Notes: generated by a model from the letters alone, not told the origin. Shown: positions 1 to 6,467, numbered from the stretch's first letter. The stretch is 6,505 nt of DNA from Candidatus Atribacteria bacterium (GCA_018056205.1 JAGPGC010000065.1:1-6505); one strand, 5' to 3'. A program made the numbers and translations.

Positions 1-158
1 ACTATGATCCCATCAATCTTCCCGATAAGTTTCAAAAAGAAGGATTAAAAGTCAGATTTACTTTTAAATTTCGAGATGATTTAGCCAATTTTCATATGTG
101 GGGAAGAATTATTGAGATTTTACAAATCGAAGAGATAAATACCAATAATCAGGGTTAA
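1..158 (+). CDS. C-terminal fragment of a small hypothetical protein
   Basis: An open frame runs in from the left edge (codons in phase with base 3) and ends at TAA 156-158, with a second in-frame TAA at 159-161. Only the last 51 residues are visible. They begin YDPINLPDKFQKEG and include an HMWG turn followed by an IIEILQIEEI strand and a polar tail. The alternating hydrophobic pattern suggests a small beta-rich domain. The Pro-x-Asn-Leu-Pro start and Met-Trp-Gly near the C terminus recall a class of short conserved hypothetical proteins, often exported or lipoprotein-like, but I cannot name a family. The start and any signal peptide lie outside the window. The double stop and sensible residue composition argue for a real gene end. 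It converges on the minus-strand operon and is probably unrelated to it. Confidence 0.6.
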   Translation, partial: YDPINLPDKFQKEGLKVRFTFKFRDDLANFHMWGRIIEILQIEEINTNNQG

Positions 159-180
159 TAATGTTAGCCCTGGTTATTGG
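142..180 (+). terminator. Stem-loop at the end of the left-edge gene, possible terminator
   Basis: Bases 142-154 pair with 168-180 in a 13-bp stem (one G-T wobble) around a 13-nt loop. The stem spans the stop codon of the upstream partial gene. No U-tract follows directly: the next bases are AAAAACTGAG and a T6 run comes only near 198. It may therefore be a weak or factor-assisted terminator or an mRNA 3'-end stabiliser rather than a textbook intrinsic terminator. Confidence 0.4.
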
Positions 181-219
181 AAAAACTGAGAATTGGTCTT
201 TTTTCTAACTTGAAAATAT

Positions 220-362
220 CGTGACGGGTGATGAGTAAACAGTGATGAGTTTAAATGCCACCCTCATCCTCACCTTCTCCCATTAAGGAAGAAGGAACAA
301 TTTCATTCTTTTATTTATTTTTTTCCCTCGCCCCTCCGTGGGAGAGGGTTAGGGTGAGGGGG
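220..362. repeat. Palindromic REP/MITE-like element, copy 1
   Basis: The element starts with a CGTGACGGGTGATGAG-type leader that contains GTGATGAGT twice, 14 nt apart (229-237 and 243-251). It then has two long arms in inverted orientation. The left arm, 261-282, is CCCTCATCC... ending CTCCCA. The right arm, 339-360, is TGGGAG... ending GTGAGGG. The 22-nt arms pair with two G-T wobbles and one mismatch around a 56-nt loop. Bases 220-301 match 425-506 of copy 2 with one substitution (227 G versus 432 A), and 325-361 are identical to 527-563. The loop between the conserved blocks has drifted. The right arm resembles the CCCTCACCCTAACCCTCTCCC motif found as a dispersed repeat in many bacterial genomes. 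Confidence 0.85.
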
Positions 363-424
363 ATACCTATTTTCATTGTTATCTGGTGCGGCTTAAGCAA
401 CATGAACCTCTATCCTATAAATAC

Positions 425-563
425 CGTGACGAGTGATGAGTAAACAGTGATGAGTTTAAATGCCACCCTCATCCTCACCTTCTCCCATTAAGGAAGAAGG
501 AACAATAAAATCTTTTGTACTTTTTCCCCTCGCCCCTCCGTGGGAGAGGGTTAGGGTGAGGGG
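425..563. repeat. Palindromic REP/MITE-like element, copy 2
   Basis: This is the second copy, in the same orientation and offset by 205 bases from copy 1. Arms 466-487 and 541-562 form the same 22-nt imperfect stem around a 53-nt loop. The T-rich linker before the right arm (507-526) differs in sequence and is 3 nt shorter than in copy 1, while both flanking blocks are almost identical. The conserved ends with a variable middle suggest either selection on the paired arms or recent duplication with loop turnover. No transposase is present, so if it moves it does so in trans. Confidence 0.85.
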
Positions 564-587
564 CAATTTATTTTTATCCTTAACTAG

Positions 588-603
588 TGCCACGAAAGTG
601 GCA
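588..603. terminator. Short GC hairpin with GAAA tetraloop, downstream of the operon
   Basis: TGCCAC (588-593) pairs perfectly with GTGGCA (598-603) around a GAAA tetraloop as read on the plus strand. It lies 32 bases past the stop of the last operon gene. No U-tract follows on either strand, so termination is only possible, not shown. It could equally be a transcript-end stabilising hairpin. Confidence 0.3.
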
Positions 604-620
604 TGAGGGTCCAACCTTCT

Positions 621-639
621 TTAAAAAACGCTTTTTTAA
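621..639 (-). terminator. A/T stem with U-run at the operon's 3' end
   Basis: TTAAAAAA (621-628) and TTTTTTAA (632-639) are perfect complements around a CGC loop, and the structure overlaps the oxidoreductase stop codon. Read in the operon's direction it gives an A-run, a tiny loop and six U residues. An all-A/T stem is weak, so this is at best a partial terminator, perhaps acting with the GC hairpin at 588-603 or the palindromic repeats beyond. Confidence 0.3.
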
Positions 640-1664
640 TTGAAATCAGATAACTTTATTGGTTTCCCTTCTAAAGCCGATCGGTCAACAGCAAATACCA
701 CCTTATGGGTGTAAAAAGCACTTGCTAAATTGTTATGCGGATCAATCCCTTTGTCCAAGCAAAGAGCAAAATCATCAAACTGTTCTTTATAGGGGTGGTG
801 TAAAACATCACCAGAGTCGATGAGTTGAACATTAAGCTTGCTCCAACCTTTTAGCCCATTAATTTTTTTGCTATAGAATTGATCATTTTTTATGCTTCCC
901 TCGCTCCCCAGAATATTAATGTTAAATACATAGGGTTGGACGCAATCGGTGCAAGAGGATATTTTTGCTAATTTACCGGTTTTAAGTTTTAAAAGCATCA
1001 CTGTATTTAGGTCATAATCATAGGGTTGATAAATAACATTGGGATTCTTATTCCCATAGGCAAATACTTCCTCGACCTCATCTTCAAGTAAATAGAGCAC
1101 AATATCTAAAGCATGACAGCCTGCTCTTAAGAGGGAACTTCCACCAAACTCTTTTTTTACTTCCCAGCGTTGATTTCTATACCAAGGACCAATACCATGG
1201 TAATAATCTGCTTCGGCATAGTAGATATCACCAATCAATCCCTTTGAAATAATGGATTTCGTGGCTTGGACTGATGAAATATAGCGCACTTCAAAACAAA
1301 CTGAAGTTCGAGTTTGATTTTTCTTTACCACCTCTAACATTCGCTTGGAATCTTCATAATTCAAGGCAATCGGTTTTTCTATGATAACAGCTTTCCCAGC
1401 TTCGCTAGCTCGAATGGTTTGTTCAGGATGTAAAAAATGAGGTGTACAAATATCAACTACATCAATATCAGAGTCTTTTAAAAATTGCTCATAATCATTA
1501 TATATTTTTACATCCACACCCCATTGTCTTTTAAAATCGTTTGGATCTAAATTCCGGGTTGACATAATAGCTATTGGTTGGTAACGATCGCTTTTTAAAA
1601 ATGATAACAAATGGCCTTCAGCTACCCATCCAAAACCTACTATACCGACTCCATATTTTTTCAT
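636..1664 (-). CDS. Gfo/Idh/MocA family NAD(P)-dependent oxidoreductase
   Basis: A 342-residue cytoplasmic dehydrogenase of the usual family length. An N-terminal Rossmann fold carries the dinucleotide loop GIVGFGWVAEGH (residues 7-18). STRNLD (35-40) follows the second strand, where cofactor preference is set. CTPHFLH (73-79) precedes the family hallmark EKP at 96-98, whose Lys97 is the conserved catalytic lysine. The C-terminal alpha/beta domain holds GGSSLLRAGCHALD (174-187), with the conserved His184 and Asp187. Arg180 stands where Bacillus inositol dehydrogenase has its catalytic Asp (four residues before the His), so inositol is unlikely; related subgroups also vary here. Members oxidise or reduce sugar hydroxyls, and the substrate cannot be read from sequence. 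It is the last gene of the operon, 22 nt after the NagA-like gene. Its start is supported by AAAGGA at 1672-1677, 7 nt upstream of ATG. The amino-sugar neighbours suggest it works on the imported sugar or on a product. Confidence 0.92.
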   Translation of the reverse strand: MKKYGVGIVGFGWVAEGHLLSFLKSDRYQPIAIMSTRNLDPNDFKRQWGVDVKIYNDYEQFLKDSDIDVVDICTPHFLHPEQTIRASEAGKAVIIEKPIALNYEDSKRMLEVVKKNQTRTSVCFEVRYISSVQATKSIISKGLIGDIYYAEADYYHGIGPWYRNQRWEVKKEFGGSSLLRAGCHALDIVLYLLEDEVEEVFAYGNKNPNVIYQPYDYDLNTVMLLKLKTGKLAKISSCTDCVQPYVFNINILGSEGSIKNDQFYSKKINGLKGWSKLNVQLIDSGDVLHHPYKEQFDDFALCLDKGIDPHNNLASAFYTHKVVFAVDRSALEGKPIKLSDFN

Positions 1665-1686
1665 TGCTCTATCCTTTCAAAATTTA

Positions 1687-2892
1687 TCAAGTGTTATAAA
1701 TCATTCGTCCCTTCAAAAAAGTCATTTTGACGTTAAAATCATCATCTATTATAGTTAGGTCAGCATATTTCCCCACCCTGATACTGCCAGTTTCCTTGTC
1801 AATACCCAGAGTAGTTGCTGGATTGATGCTCCCCCACCGAATGGCTTCGGGAATTGAAAGGTTGGCATACTCCTTTAACCTTCTTAGAGCAACATTCATG
1901 GTGACAGCACTTCCTGTCAGATTTCCATGAATCTTTGGATCATCATCTATCATTCGTAAAACACCTTCTGATACATAAACCTTTCGCCCATCCCGATAAG
2001 TTAATATGGTACCATCGGGCATTCCAGTACCAACTAAAGAATCGGTTACAATGACCTTTTTATTCCGTGGTTTCACCTTATTAATATATTGGAAAAATGG
2101 CTTTGGTACATGGACTGGACAACCAATCAACTCAACGCTCACTTCATCACACATCACTACCGCAGTCTCCAATCCAGGCATCATAACCAAAGCTTCGTTC
2201 GGATTTTCTTTAAAACCATAAGTAGCATCATACAAATGAGTGACATGTCTTACTCCGGCAAGAATAACTCTTTCAGTTTCTTCATAACTAGCTTCAGTAT
2301 GGCCTAAAACACCAACAATCCCATGAAAAGAAAGCTGCTCAGCAAGCCAAACTGCATTGGGAAGTTCCGGAGAAAAAGTAACGGTGCGGATAACGTCCCC
2401 AACTTCGCCTAAAAGTCGGTTGACATCATCTTTCTCGGGAATGCGGAGATATTGTAAAGCATGGCCACCCCTTTGAGAAGGAACTAACCAGGGACCTTCA
2501 ATATGAACGCCAAGCAAAATATCACCATAATCCCGGTTTTCTTTAGCGATTCGCATTCTTTTAGCTTGATGGATGATTTGTTCTAAGGGATTTGAAAGAG
2601 TAGAACCAACCACATGGATAACCCCAAAACGTGCATACTCTGATAGACCTCGGACCATATTTTCAGAATCACTTTCCATAAAATCAACGTCTTTAATACC
2701 ATGAGTATGCATATCAATAAAACCGGGGGAAACAATTCTACCCTGAACATCAAAAACCTCTTCGGCGGTTATCGATGACCAATCCTCACCAATCGAAGCA
2801 ATCTTTCCGTTTTTGATAAACACATAACCTTTGGGTAAATAGTGGGTTTCCGCAACTATTCTTCCATTACAAATCAATGTTTCCTTTGGCAT
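1687..2892 (-). CDS. NagA-like N-acetyl amino-sugar deacetylase (amidohydrolase)
   Basis: A 401-residue amidohydrolase closest to N-acetylglucosamine-6-phosphate deacetylase, which converts GlcNAc-6-P and water to GlcN-6-P and acetate (about 380-400 residues in known enzymes). A small beta domain is formed by both ends; the C-terminal half includes VGKYADLTIID (373-383). Metal-site motifs are complete: PGFIDMHTHG (56-65, His62/His64), HIEGP (130-134, Glu132), GHTEAS (197-202, His198), THL (218-220, His219) and VTDSL (282-286, Asp284). His144 in RGGH and His261 in CPVHV match substrate-side histidines of the family. The HxH motif resembles the Bacillus-type enzyme; E. coli has QxN there. Oddities: HLYDATYGF replaces the usual HL(F/Y)NAM, and the REPG motif carrying E. 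coli Arg227, a phosphate ligand, is missing (FKENPNEAL instead). Deacetylation of an N-acetyl amino sugar is likely; action on a 6-phosphate is uncertain. AGAGGA at 2903-2908 lies 10 nt before ATG. Confidence 0.85.
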   Translation of the reverse strand: MPKETLICNGRIVAETHYLPKGYVFIKNGKIASIGEDWSSITAEEVFDVQGRIVSPGFIDMHTHGIKDVDFMESDSENMVRGLSEYARFGVIHVVGSTLSNPLEQIIHQAKRMRIAKENRDYGDILLGVHIEGPWLVPSQRGGHALQYLRIPEKDDVNRLLGEVGDVIRTVTFSPELPNAVWLAEQLSFHGIVGVLGHTEASYEETERVILAGVRHVTHLYDATYGFKENPNEALVMMPGLETAVVMCDEVSVELIGCPVHVPKPFFQYINKVKPRNKKVIVTDSLVGTGMPDGTILTYRDGRKVYVSEGVLRMIDDDPKIHGNLTGSAVTMNVALRRLKEYANLSIPEAIRWGSINPATTLGIDKETGSIRVGKYADLTIIDDDFNVKMTFLKGRMIYNT

Positions 2893-2910
2893 TGGCGATT
2901 ATTCCTCTGG

Positions 2911-3873
2911 TTAATTAACCTCTGGTTCCAGAGGTCCAGCAAGGTGTTTAATATAAAATAACTTTCCAGGTAATTGTGGCATGACCGAAGATGGAATCCA
3001 CCTATCAGGACCATATTTTAAAGTTACCCAAAATGTCATTCCCTGATAGATCATATTTCGCACCGGAAGATATCCATCAACTCCACCAATGGTATAATCG
3101 GCTTTCATAAAGATGCCAGGCCCAATAGTATTGGCACGAGCTGGAACTAAAGTTATTCTACTTTTAAAGCTGGTAATGGAATTTTGAATGATAGTTAAAG
3201 GATGAAGCTTTGCTGCAATACGATGGGTTGGTTGTAGCCATTCATCCATATTTTTATAATCAGCAGCAAAATGGGGTTCCCAAAAAGCGATATGAAATAC
3301 CCAACCAATCCCATAAATAACTACCAACTTTGCTCCTTTGGCGCGAAGATCCATTATTTGAGAGGCATAGTTAGGAAGCTCATCCCGAGTAGCAAAATGG
3401 CGTTGACTTTTTGGCACAGTAAGATTCCCCAGTGGGCCATAAAGTGCATTTTCCATAGCATTCCGAAATGCCCCAGGGTTAGAAGGAGGAAGGGTATTCC
3501 CCTCTTCGTCACACCATTCATCCATATTGAATCCATGAACATGTTTACAGTCTATATTCCAGCGTTTTAAGAATTCCACTGTCCATCGGTACATCCCCAT
3601 AGGCCCAACGGATAAAATCAAAATAATATCTCGCCCTTCGTCTTTGGCTAATTTAATCTGATAGGCAATTTCGTGTCCCATAAGAGTATTAAAATCTTCT
3701 AAGCTGTCTCCTGCGACCGGTTGAAAATCCTGATGCCACCAGCTCTCCCTCTTGTTGACATCCTCGGGTTGATGACTGCAACATTCATCGATCTTTTTCA
3801 AATCCCATGAAGATGGAAAGAAATTCTCAAATAACGATCCCTGAATGGTATTGAGCAAATTTATTTGTTTCAT
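2911..3873 (-). CDS. Divergent NagB-like sugar isomerase/deaminase
   Basis: A 320-residue protein, longer than E. coli NagB (266), mainly through about 50 extra N-terminal residues. It belongs to the glucosamine-6-phosphate deaminase / 6-phosphogluconolactonase fold. Family landmarks are SVGPMGMY (88-95), HGFNMDEW (113-120, with Asp118 matching E. coli Asp72), [13 protein letters not shown] (188-200) and ANTIGPG (247-253). Compared with E. coli GVGNDGHIAFNEP, His143 and Glu148 are kept (His194, Glu199) but catalytic Asp141 is Val192. The phosphate-binding Gly-Gly-Thr loop reads Ser-Val-Gly, and the positions of Arg172 and Lys208 appear as Ile and Pro. Classical GlcN-6-P to Fru-6-P conversion is therefore doubtful; isomerisation of a different or unphosphorylated amino sugar is possible. 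The alignment was made by eye from memory of the E. coli sequence. A GGGGG ribosome site lies 7 nt before ATG. The gene is 35 nt after the permease and 18 nt before the NagA-like gene. Confidence 0.78.
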   Translation of the reverse strand: MKQINLLNTIQGSLFENFFPSSWDLKKIDECCSHQPEDVNKRESWWHQDFQPVAGDSLEDFNTLMGHEIAYQIKLAKDEGRDIILILSVGPMGMYRWTVEFLKRWNIDCKHVHGFNMDEWCDEEGNTLPPSNPGAFRNAMENALYGPLGNLTVPKSQRHFATRDELPNYASQIMDLRAKGAKLVVIYGIGWVFHIAFWEPHFAADYKNMDEWLQPTHRIAAKLHPLTIIQNSITSFKSRITLVPARANTIGPGIFMKADYTIGGVDGYLPVRNMIYQGMTFWVTLKYGPDRWIPSSVMPQLPGKLFYIKHLAGPLEPEVN

Positions 3874-3880
3874 ATAAGTA

Positions 3881-3885
3881 CCCCC
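3881..3885 (-). promoter_or_regulatory. G-rich ribosome binding site of the NagB-like gene
   Basis: On the minus strand GGGGG sits 7 nt before the ATG at 3873. A nearby ATG (3884-3886) opens only a five-codon frame that ends in TGA overlapping the gene's own ATG (ATGA). The G-run placement supports the 3873 start. Confidence 0.5.
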
Positions 3886-3908
3886 ATGTTTGTTTAGGAA
3901 TGGCTAAT

Positions 3909-4913
3909 TTATCTTCTTCGACCTGTTACACGGCTAATGGTTACCGCAGTGATGATAATAAGACCGATAACTACATCTCGTAAATATGGATTTACATTCA
4001 TTATTACCAAGGCGTTCCCAATCAATCCAATAAGGACTACTCCCAAAAAGATGCTTAAAGCACTTCCTTCTCCACCGGTGATTGCTACTCCACCAACAAC
4101 AACAGCTGCTAAAGCATCAAGGGTATAAGCGTCGCCGGTTGTGGCTAAAGCCGACCCAACCCTTGAGATCAATATCAAAGCAGCCACTGCATTCAATAAA
4201 CCAACCATTACATAAGCAATTAAAGTCATACGGTCAGTATTTATACCAGATACATATGCTGCTTTTTTATTCCCTCCAATAGCATAAAGATATCTTCCGT
4301 ATTTCGAATAACTCAATATGACATGGCTGATGAGAACCACACCGATAAAGAATAAAATTGCAATTGGTATATAATTCATTATCCGACCCCGACCAACGGT
4401 CTCAAATTTTCCAAATAACATAAATGAGGCACCGCCGCTCAGTAATAATGCTAAGCCTTTATAAATAGAACTAAAACCGAGAGTAATAATAAACGATGCA
4501 GCTCTCGATTTAATAACGGTCATTCCATTAATAAATCCTAAGGCAATGCCTACTAAACAAGAAACGATGACCGCTAATGGAATTGATAAAGGATTAAAAC
4601 CATTGGGTTGGCTTCCTTCGGGTAACCCTCCTACCTTTTGGATAATCATAGCTAAGATCATCCCAATAAGTGAAACCTGAGACCCAACCGAGATATCAAA
4701 TTCTCCCGATATAAGTAACATACCAATACCACTGGCAATAACTCCCAATACTGAAATTTGTTGGAAAATATTTATAAGATTAGTAATCCGGATAAACCTC
4801 GGGTTAATAAGAGTGGCAAACAGTGAAATGCCAATAATTAATAGAACCAGGATAATTGATTGGTTAATATTTCTGCCGATTATTCTCCTCGGAACTAATT
4901 TTGTTTTCATCAT
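3909..4913 (-). CDS. CUT2-family sugar ABC transporter permease (RbsC-like)
   Basis: A 334-residue integral membrane protein with about ten hydrophobic segments (first around 18-36, last around 309-326) and a basic cytoplasmic N terminus (KTKLVPRRIIGR). Motifs typical of ribose/galactose/xylose-type permeases are ISGEFDISVGS (68-78, the usual GG-x-DLSVG element), FIITLGFSSIYKGLALL (141-157), YGRYLYAIGGNKKAAYVSG (205-223, the cytoplasmic coupling loop facing the ATPase) and YTLDALAAVVVGG (263-275). It should form a homodimeric channel with the double ATPase encoded just upstream. Substrate is not readable from the permease; the downstream enzymes point to an amino sugar or derivative, an unusual cargo for this family. 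The 3' end RVTGRRR is positively charged as expected inside the cell. The first of two tandem ATG codons is chosen because it sits 9 nt from an AAAGGA. The start lies only 5 nt after the ATPase stop, so translational coupling is likely. Confidence 0.93.
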   Translation of the reverse strand: MMKTKLVPRRIIGRNINQSIILVLLIIGISLFATLINPRFIRITNLINIFQQISVLGVIASGIGMLLISGEFDISVGSQVSLIGMILAMIIQKVGGLPEGSQPNGFNPLSIPLAVIVSCLVGIALGFINGMTVIKSRAASFIITLGFSSIYKGLALLLSGGASFMLFGKFETVGRGRIMNYIPIAILFFIGVVLISHVILSYSKYGRYLYAIGGNKKAAYVSGINTDRMTLIAYVMVGLLNAVAALILISRVGSALATTGDAYTLDALAAVVVGGVAITGGEGSALSIFLGVVLIGLIGNALVIMNVNPYLRDVVIGLIIITAVTISRVTGRRR

Positions 4914-4918
4914 AATTG

Positions 4919-6427
4919 TTAATCCTTTTCGTTAACACCCATAGAGTAGCGAAGAATATTTTCTTCGGTAATATTATTTCCTTCCAGCACGGTTATAAGT
5001 CTTCCATTTCTCATGACTCCAACCCGATCACATACTGCTATTAATTCGGGATTATCGGAAGATATCAAAATAATAATTTTCCCTTGAGTTGCCAAATTAT
5101 CAATTAATTTATATATTTCACTCTTTGCCCCAACATCTATGCCAACGGTAGGTTCATCAAAAAATAGTATTTCCGCTCCAGCAAACAGCCACTTTGCTAA
5201 AACCACTTTTTGTTGATTCCCACCGCTGAGGTTAAGCACCAGTTGAGATATACTGGGAGTTTTAATATTGAGCTGTTCGGATATTCGTTGGGTTTCATTT
5301 CGTTCCAGAGCAAGATTAAGCATTTGATTAGCTTCTTTGGCTAATTTTACCAAGCTTATATTTTCAAAAATCGGTCTCATCATAACCAAACCAGTATCTT
5401 TACGATCTTCAGTTAAAAATCCAATTCCCTTTTTTATAGCATCATTAGGATTAGTTGGGGTTATATCCTGTCCTCTAAAAATAAGTTTCCCCGAATCTTT
5501 CTTATCTAATCCAAAGACCATGCGTACTAGTTCGGTCCTACCAGCACCAACTAAACCACCAATACCAAATATTTCTCCTGCCTTGACCTTAAAATAAATA
5601 TGTTCTATGACTCCTTCACGATGATAGTCTATAACTTCAAGGCCTTCATTTTTTACGGCTGGAGATAATCCCTTTTCTCGGCTATAAAGGTTAGTCGTCG
5701 ACCGACCAATCATCTGACGGACAATATCGTTCAAACTAATTTCTTTAACTGGCTGAGTACTTACCTTTTTACCATCTTTAAAAACCGTAACTCGATCACA
5801 TATTTCAAAAACTTCATGAATATTATGGGATATATAAATAACACTTAAACCTTTTTTAGTATGTTTACGAATGATATCAAATAAGATCTTTTTCCCTTTT
5901 TCATCAAGAGATGCAGTTGGTTCATCTAATATAAGAATCCTTGCTTTACGAGAAAAAGCTTTTGCAATGCTGATCAACTTTTTCTCGGCAAAAGTAAGTT
6001 GTTTAATTTTTTTGCCGGCAGGAATATCTATCCCCAATTCTTGGAGTAACTCATTGGCCGCTTGGGTGCAATCGGATTCTTTAACTAAGCCAATTTTGTT
6101 AGTGGGAAGATTGAATAAATAGATGTTATCGGCAATTGATAGTTCATCTACTAACTGATTTTCTTGATGAACAGTCTGAATACCTAATTCAATGGATTTC
6201 GAGGGTTCTAAGTAAGGATAGATGGTATTATCAATTTTTATCTGCCCTGAATCCGGTCGAATTGATCCAGCAATGATTTCAACAAAAGTAGATTTTCCAG
6301 CTCCATTTTGCCCAACCAGAGCTTGGACTTCACCATATTCCAAATCAAAATCAACTGCATCTAAAGCTTTCACACCCGGGTAGGTTTTATTGAATCCTAT
6401 AGCTTGAAGAATGGTTCCAGACTCCAT
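4919..6427 (-). CDS. Double-domain sugar ABC transporter ATPase (RbsA/MglA-like)
   Basis: A 502-residue protein with two fused ABC domains, the normal length for CUT2 ATPases. Domain 1 has Walker A GQNGAGKST (39-47), Q-loop Gln88 (VHQEN), Walker B with catalytic glutamate ILILDEPTASLD (164-175, Glu169) and H-loop His201. Its signature is degraded to LTFAEKK (144-150) in place of LSxGQQQ. Domain 2 has Walker A with Lys replaced by Arg, GLVGAGRTE (291-299), typical of the family. It also has an intact LSGGNQQK signature (400-407), Walker B ILFFDEPTVGID (420-431) and ISSDNPEL (455-462) in place of the H-loop. The good parts (Walker A/B of domain 1, signature of domain 2) build one competent ATP site and the degenerate parts share the other. 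TEDRKDTGL (339-347) is another CUT2 hallmark. It powers import through the RbsC-like permease. GAGGGGGG lies 6 nt before ATG. The first visible gene of the operon. Confidence 0.95.
   Translation of the reverse strand: MESGTILQAIGFNKTYPGVKALDAVDFDLEYGEVQALVGQNGAGKSTFVEIIAGSIRPDSGQIKIDNTIYPYLEPSKSIELGIQTVHQENQLVDELSIADNIYLFNLPTNKIGLVKESDCTQAANELLQELGIDIPAGKKIKQLTFAEKKLISIAKAFSRKARILILDEPTASLDEKGKKILFDIIRKHTKKGLSVIYISHNIHEVFEICDRVTVFKDGKKVSTQPVKEISLNDIVRQMIGRSTTNLYSREKGLSPAVKNEGLEVIDYHREGVIEHIYFKVKAGEIFGIGGLVGAGRTELVRMVFGLDKKDSGKLIFRGQDITPTNPNDAIKKGIGFLTEDRKDTGLVMMRPIFENISLVKLAKEANQMLNLALERNETQRISEQLNIKTPSISQLVLNLSGGNQQKVVLAKWLFAGAEILFFDEPTVGIDVGAKSEIYKLIDNLATQGKIIILISSDNPELIAVCDRVGVMRNGRLITVLEGNNITEENILRYSMGVNEKD
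4923..4928 (-). promoter_or_regulatory. Permease ribosome binding site inside the ATPase gene
   Basis: AAAGGA is formed by the last ATPase codons (Glu-Lys-Asp, then TAA) and lies 9 nt before the permease ATG at 4913 and 12 nt before the next, in-frame ATG. The overlap with coding sequence implies that ribosomes finishing the ATPase help start the permease. Confidence 0.65.
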
Positions 6428-6433
6428 CCACTA

Positions 6434-6441
6434 CCCCCCTC
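6434..6441 (-). promoter_or_regulatory. Ribosome binding site of the ATPase gene
   Basis: GAGGGGGG on the minus strand ends 6 nt before the ATG at 6427. It is a strong purine-rich site that fixes this start; no better in-frame start codon is seen upstream within the window. Confidence 0.6.
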
Positions 6442-6467
6442 AAAAACTCATTTATCAGAAAATAATC

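Larger units (their letters stand above)
159..635. other. Convergent intergenic region with two repeat copies
   Basis: This 477-base stretch lies between the 3' end of the plus-strand gene and the 3' end of the minus-strand operon. It holds two copies of a palindromic repeat and two short hairpins, listed separately. The spacer between the repeats (about 363-424) shows nothing recognisable. No credible gene is seen: the one longer open frame (255-443) runs through the first repeat and is a by-product of it. Confidence 0.7.

Noticed and set aside
255..443. Open frame of 62 codons on the plus strand with an APPWERVRVRG-type segment
   Set aside because: It is the translation of repeat copy 1 and its spacer. 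This peptide is a common by-product of this palindrome family. There is no ribosome site and the composition is not protein-like.
220..563. Possible CRISPR array
   Set aside because: There are only two copies, the units are about 140 bp with an imperfect palindrome and a T-rich loop, and there are no cas genes. It does not fit repeat-spacer architecture.
1727..2307. Three plus-strand open frames opposite the NagA-like gene
   Set aside because: They lie antisense to a gene with full family motifs, have no ribosome sites, and their predicted peptides show no recognisable domain.
3271..3570. 99-codon plus-strand frame and a 62-codon minus-strand frame over the NagB-like gene
   Set aside because: Both overlap a well-supported gene in other frames and look like shadows of it.
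3869..3886. Five-codon upstream frame (ATG at 3886) overlapping the NagB-like start as ATGA
   Set aside because: Its ATG overlaps the G-run that best serves as the ribosome site of the real gene and it has no good ribosome site itself. It is probably chance, though a leader role is not excluded.
3937..4282. Plus-strand frames opposite the permease, including a Gln-rich one
   Set aside because: They are antisense to the hydrophobic permease codons; the unusual composition follows from the complementary strand.
5337..6122. Two plus-strand frames opposite the ATPase gene
   Set aside because: They are antisense to an intact double ABC protein and lack ribosome sites and any domain.
6428..6467. 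Operon promoter just upstream of the ATPase
   Set aside because: TGATTATTTT and TGATAAATG loosely resemble -10 boxes but no -35 at proper spacing is seen, so no promoter is called.
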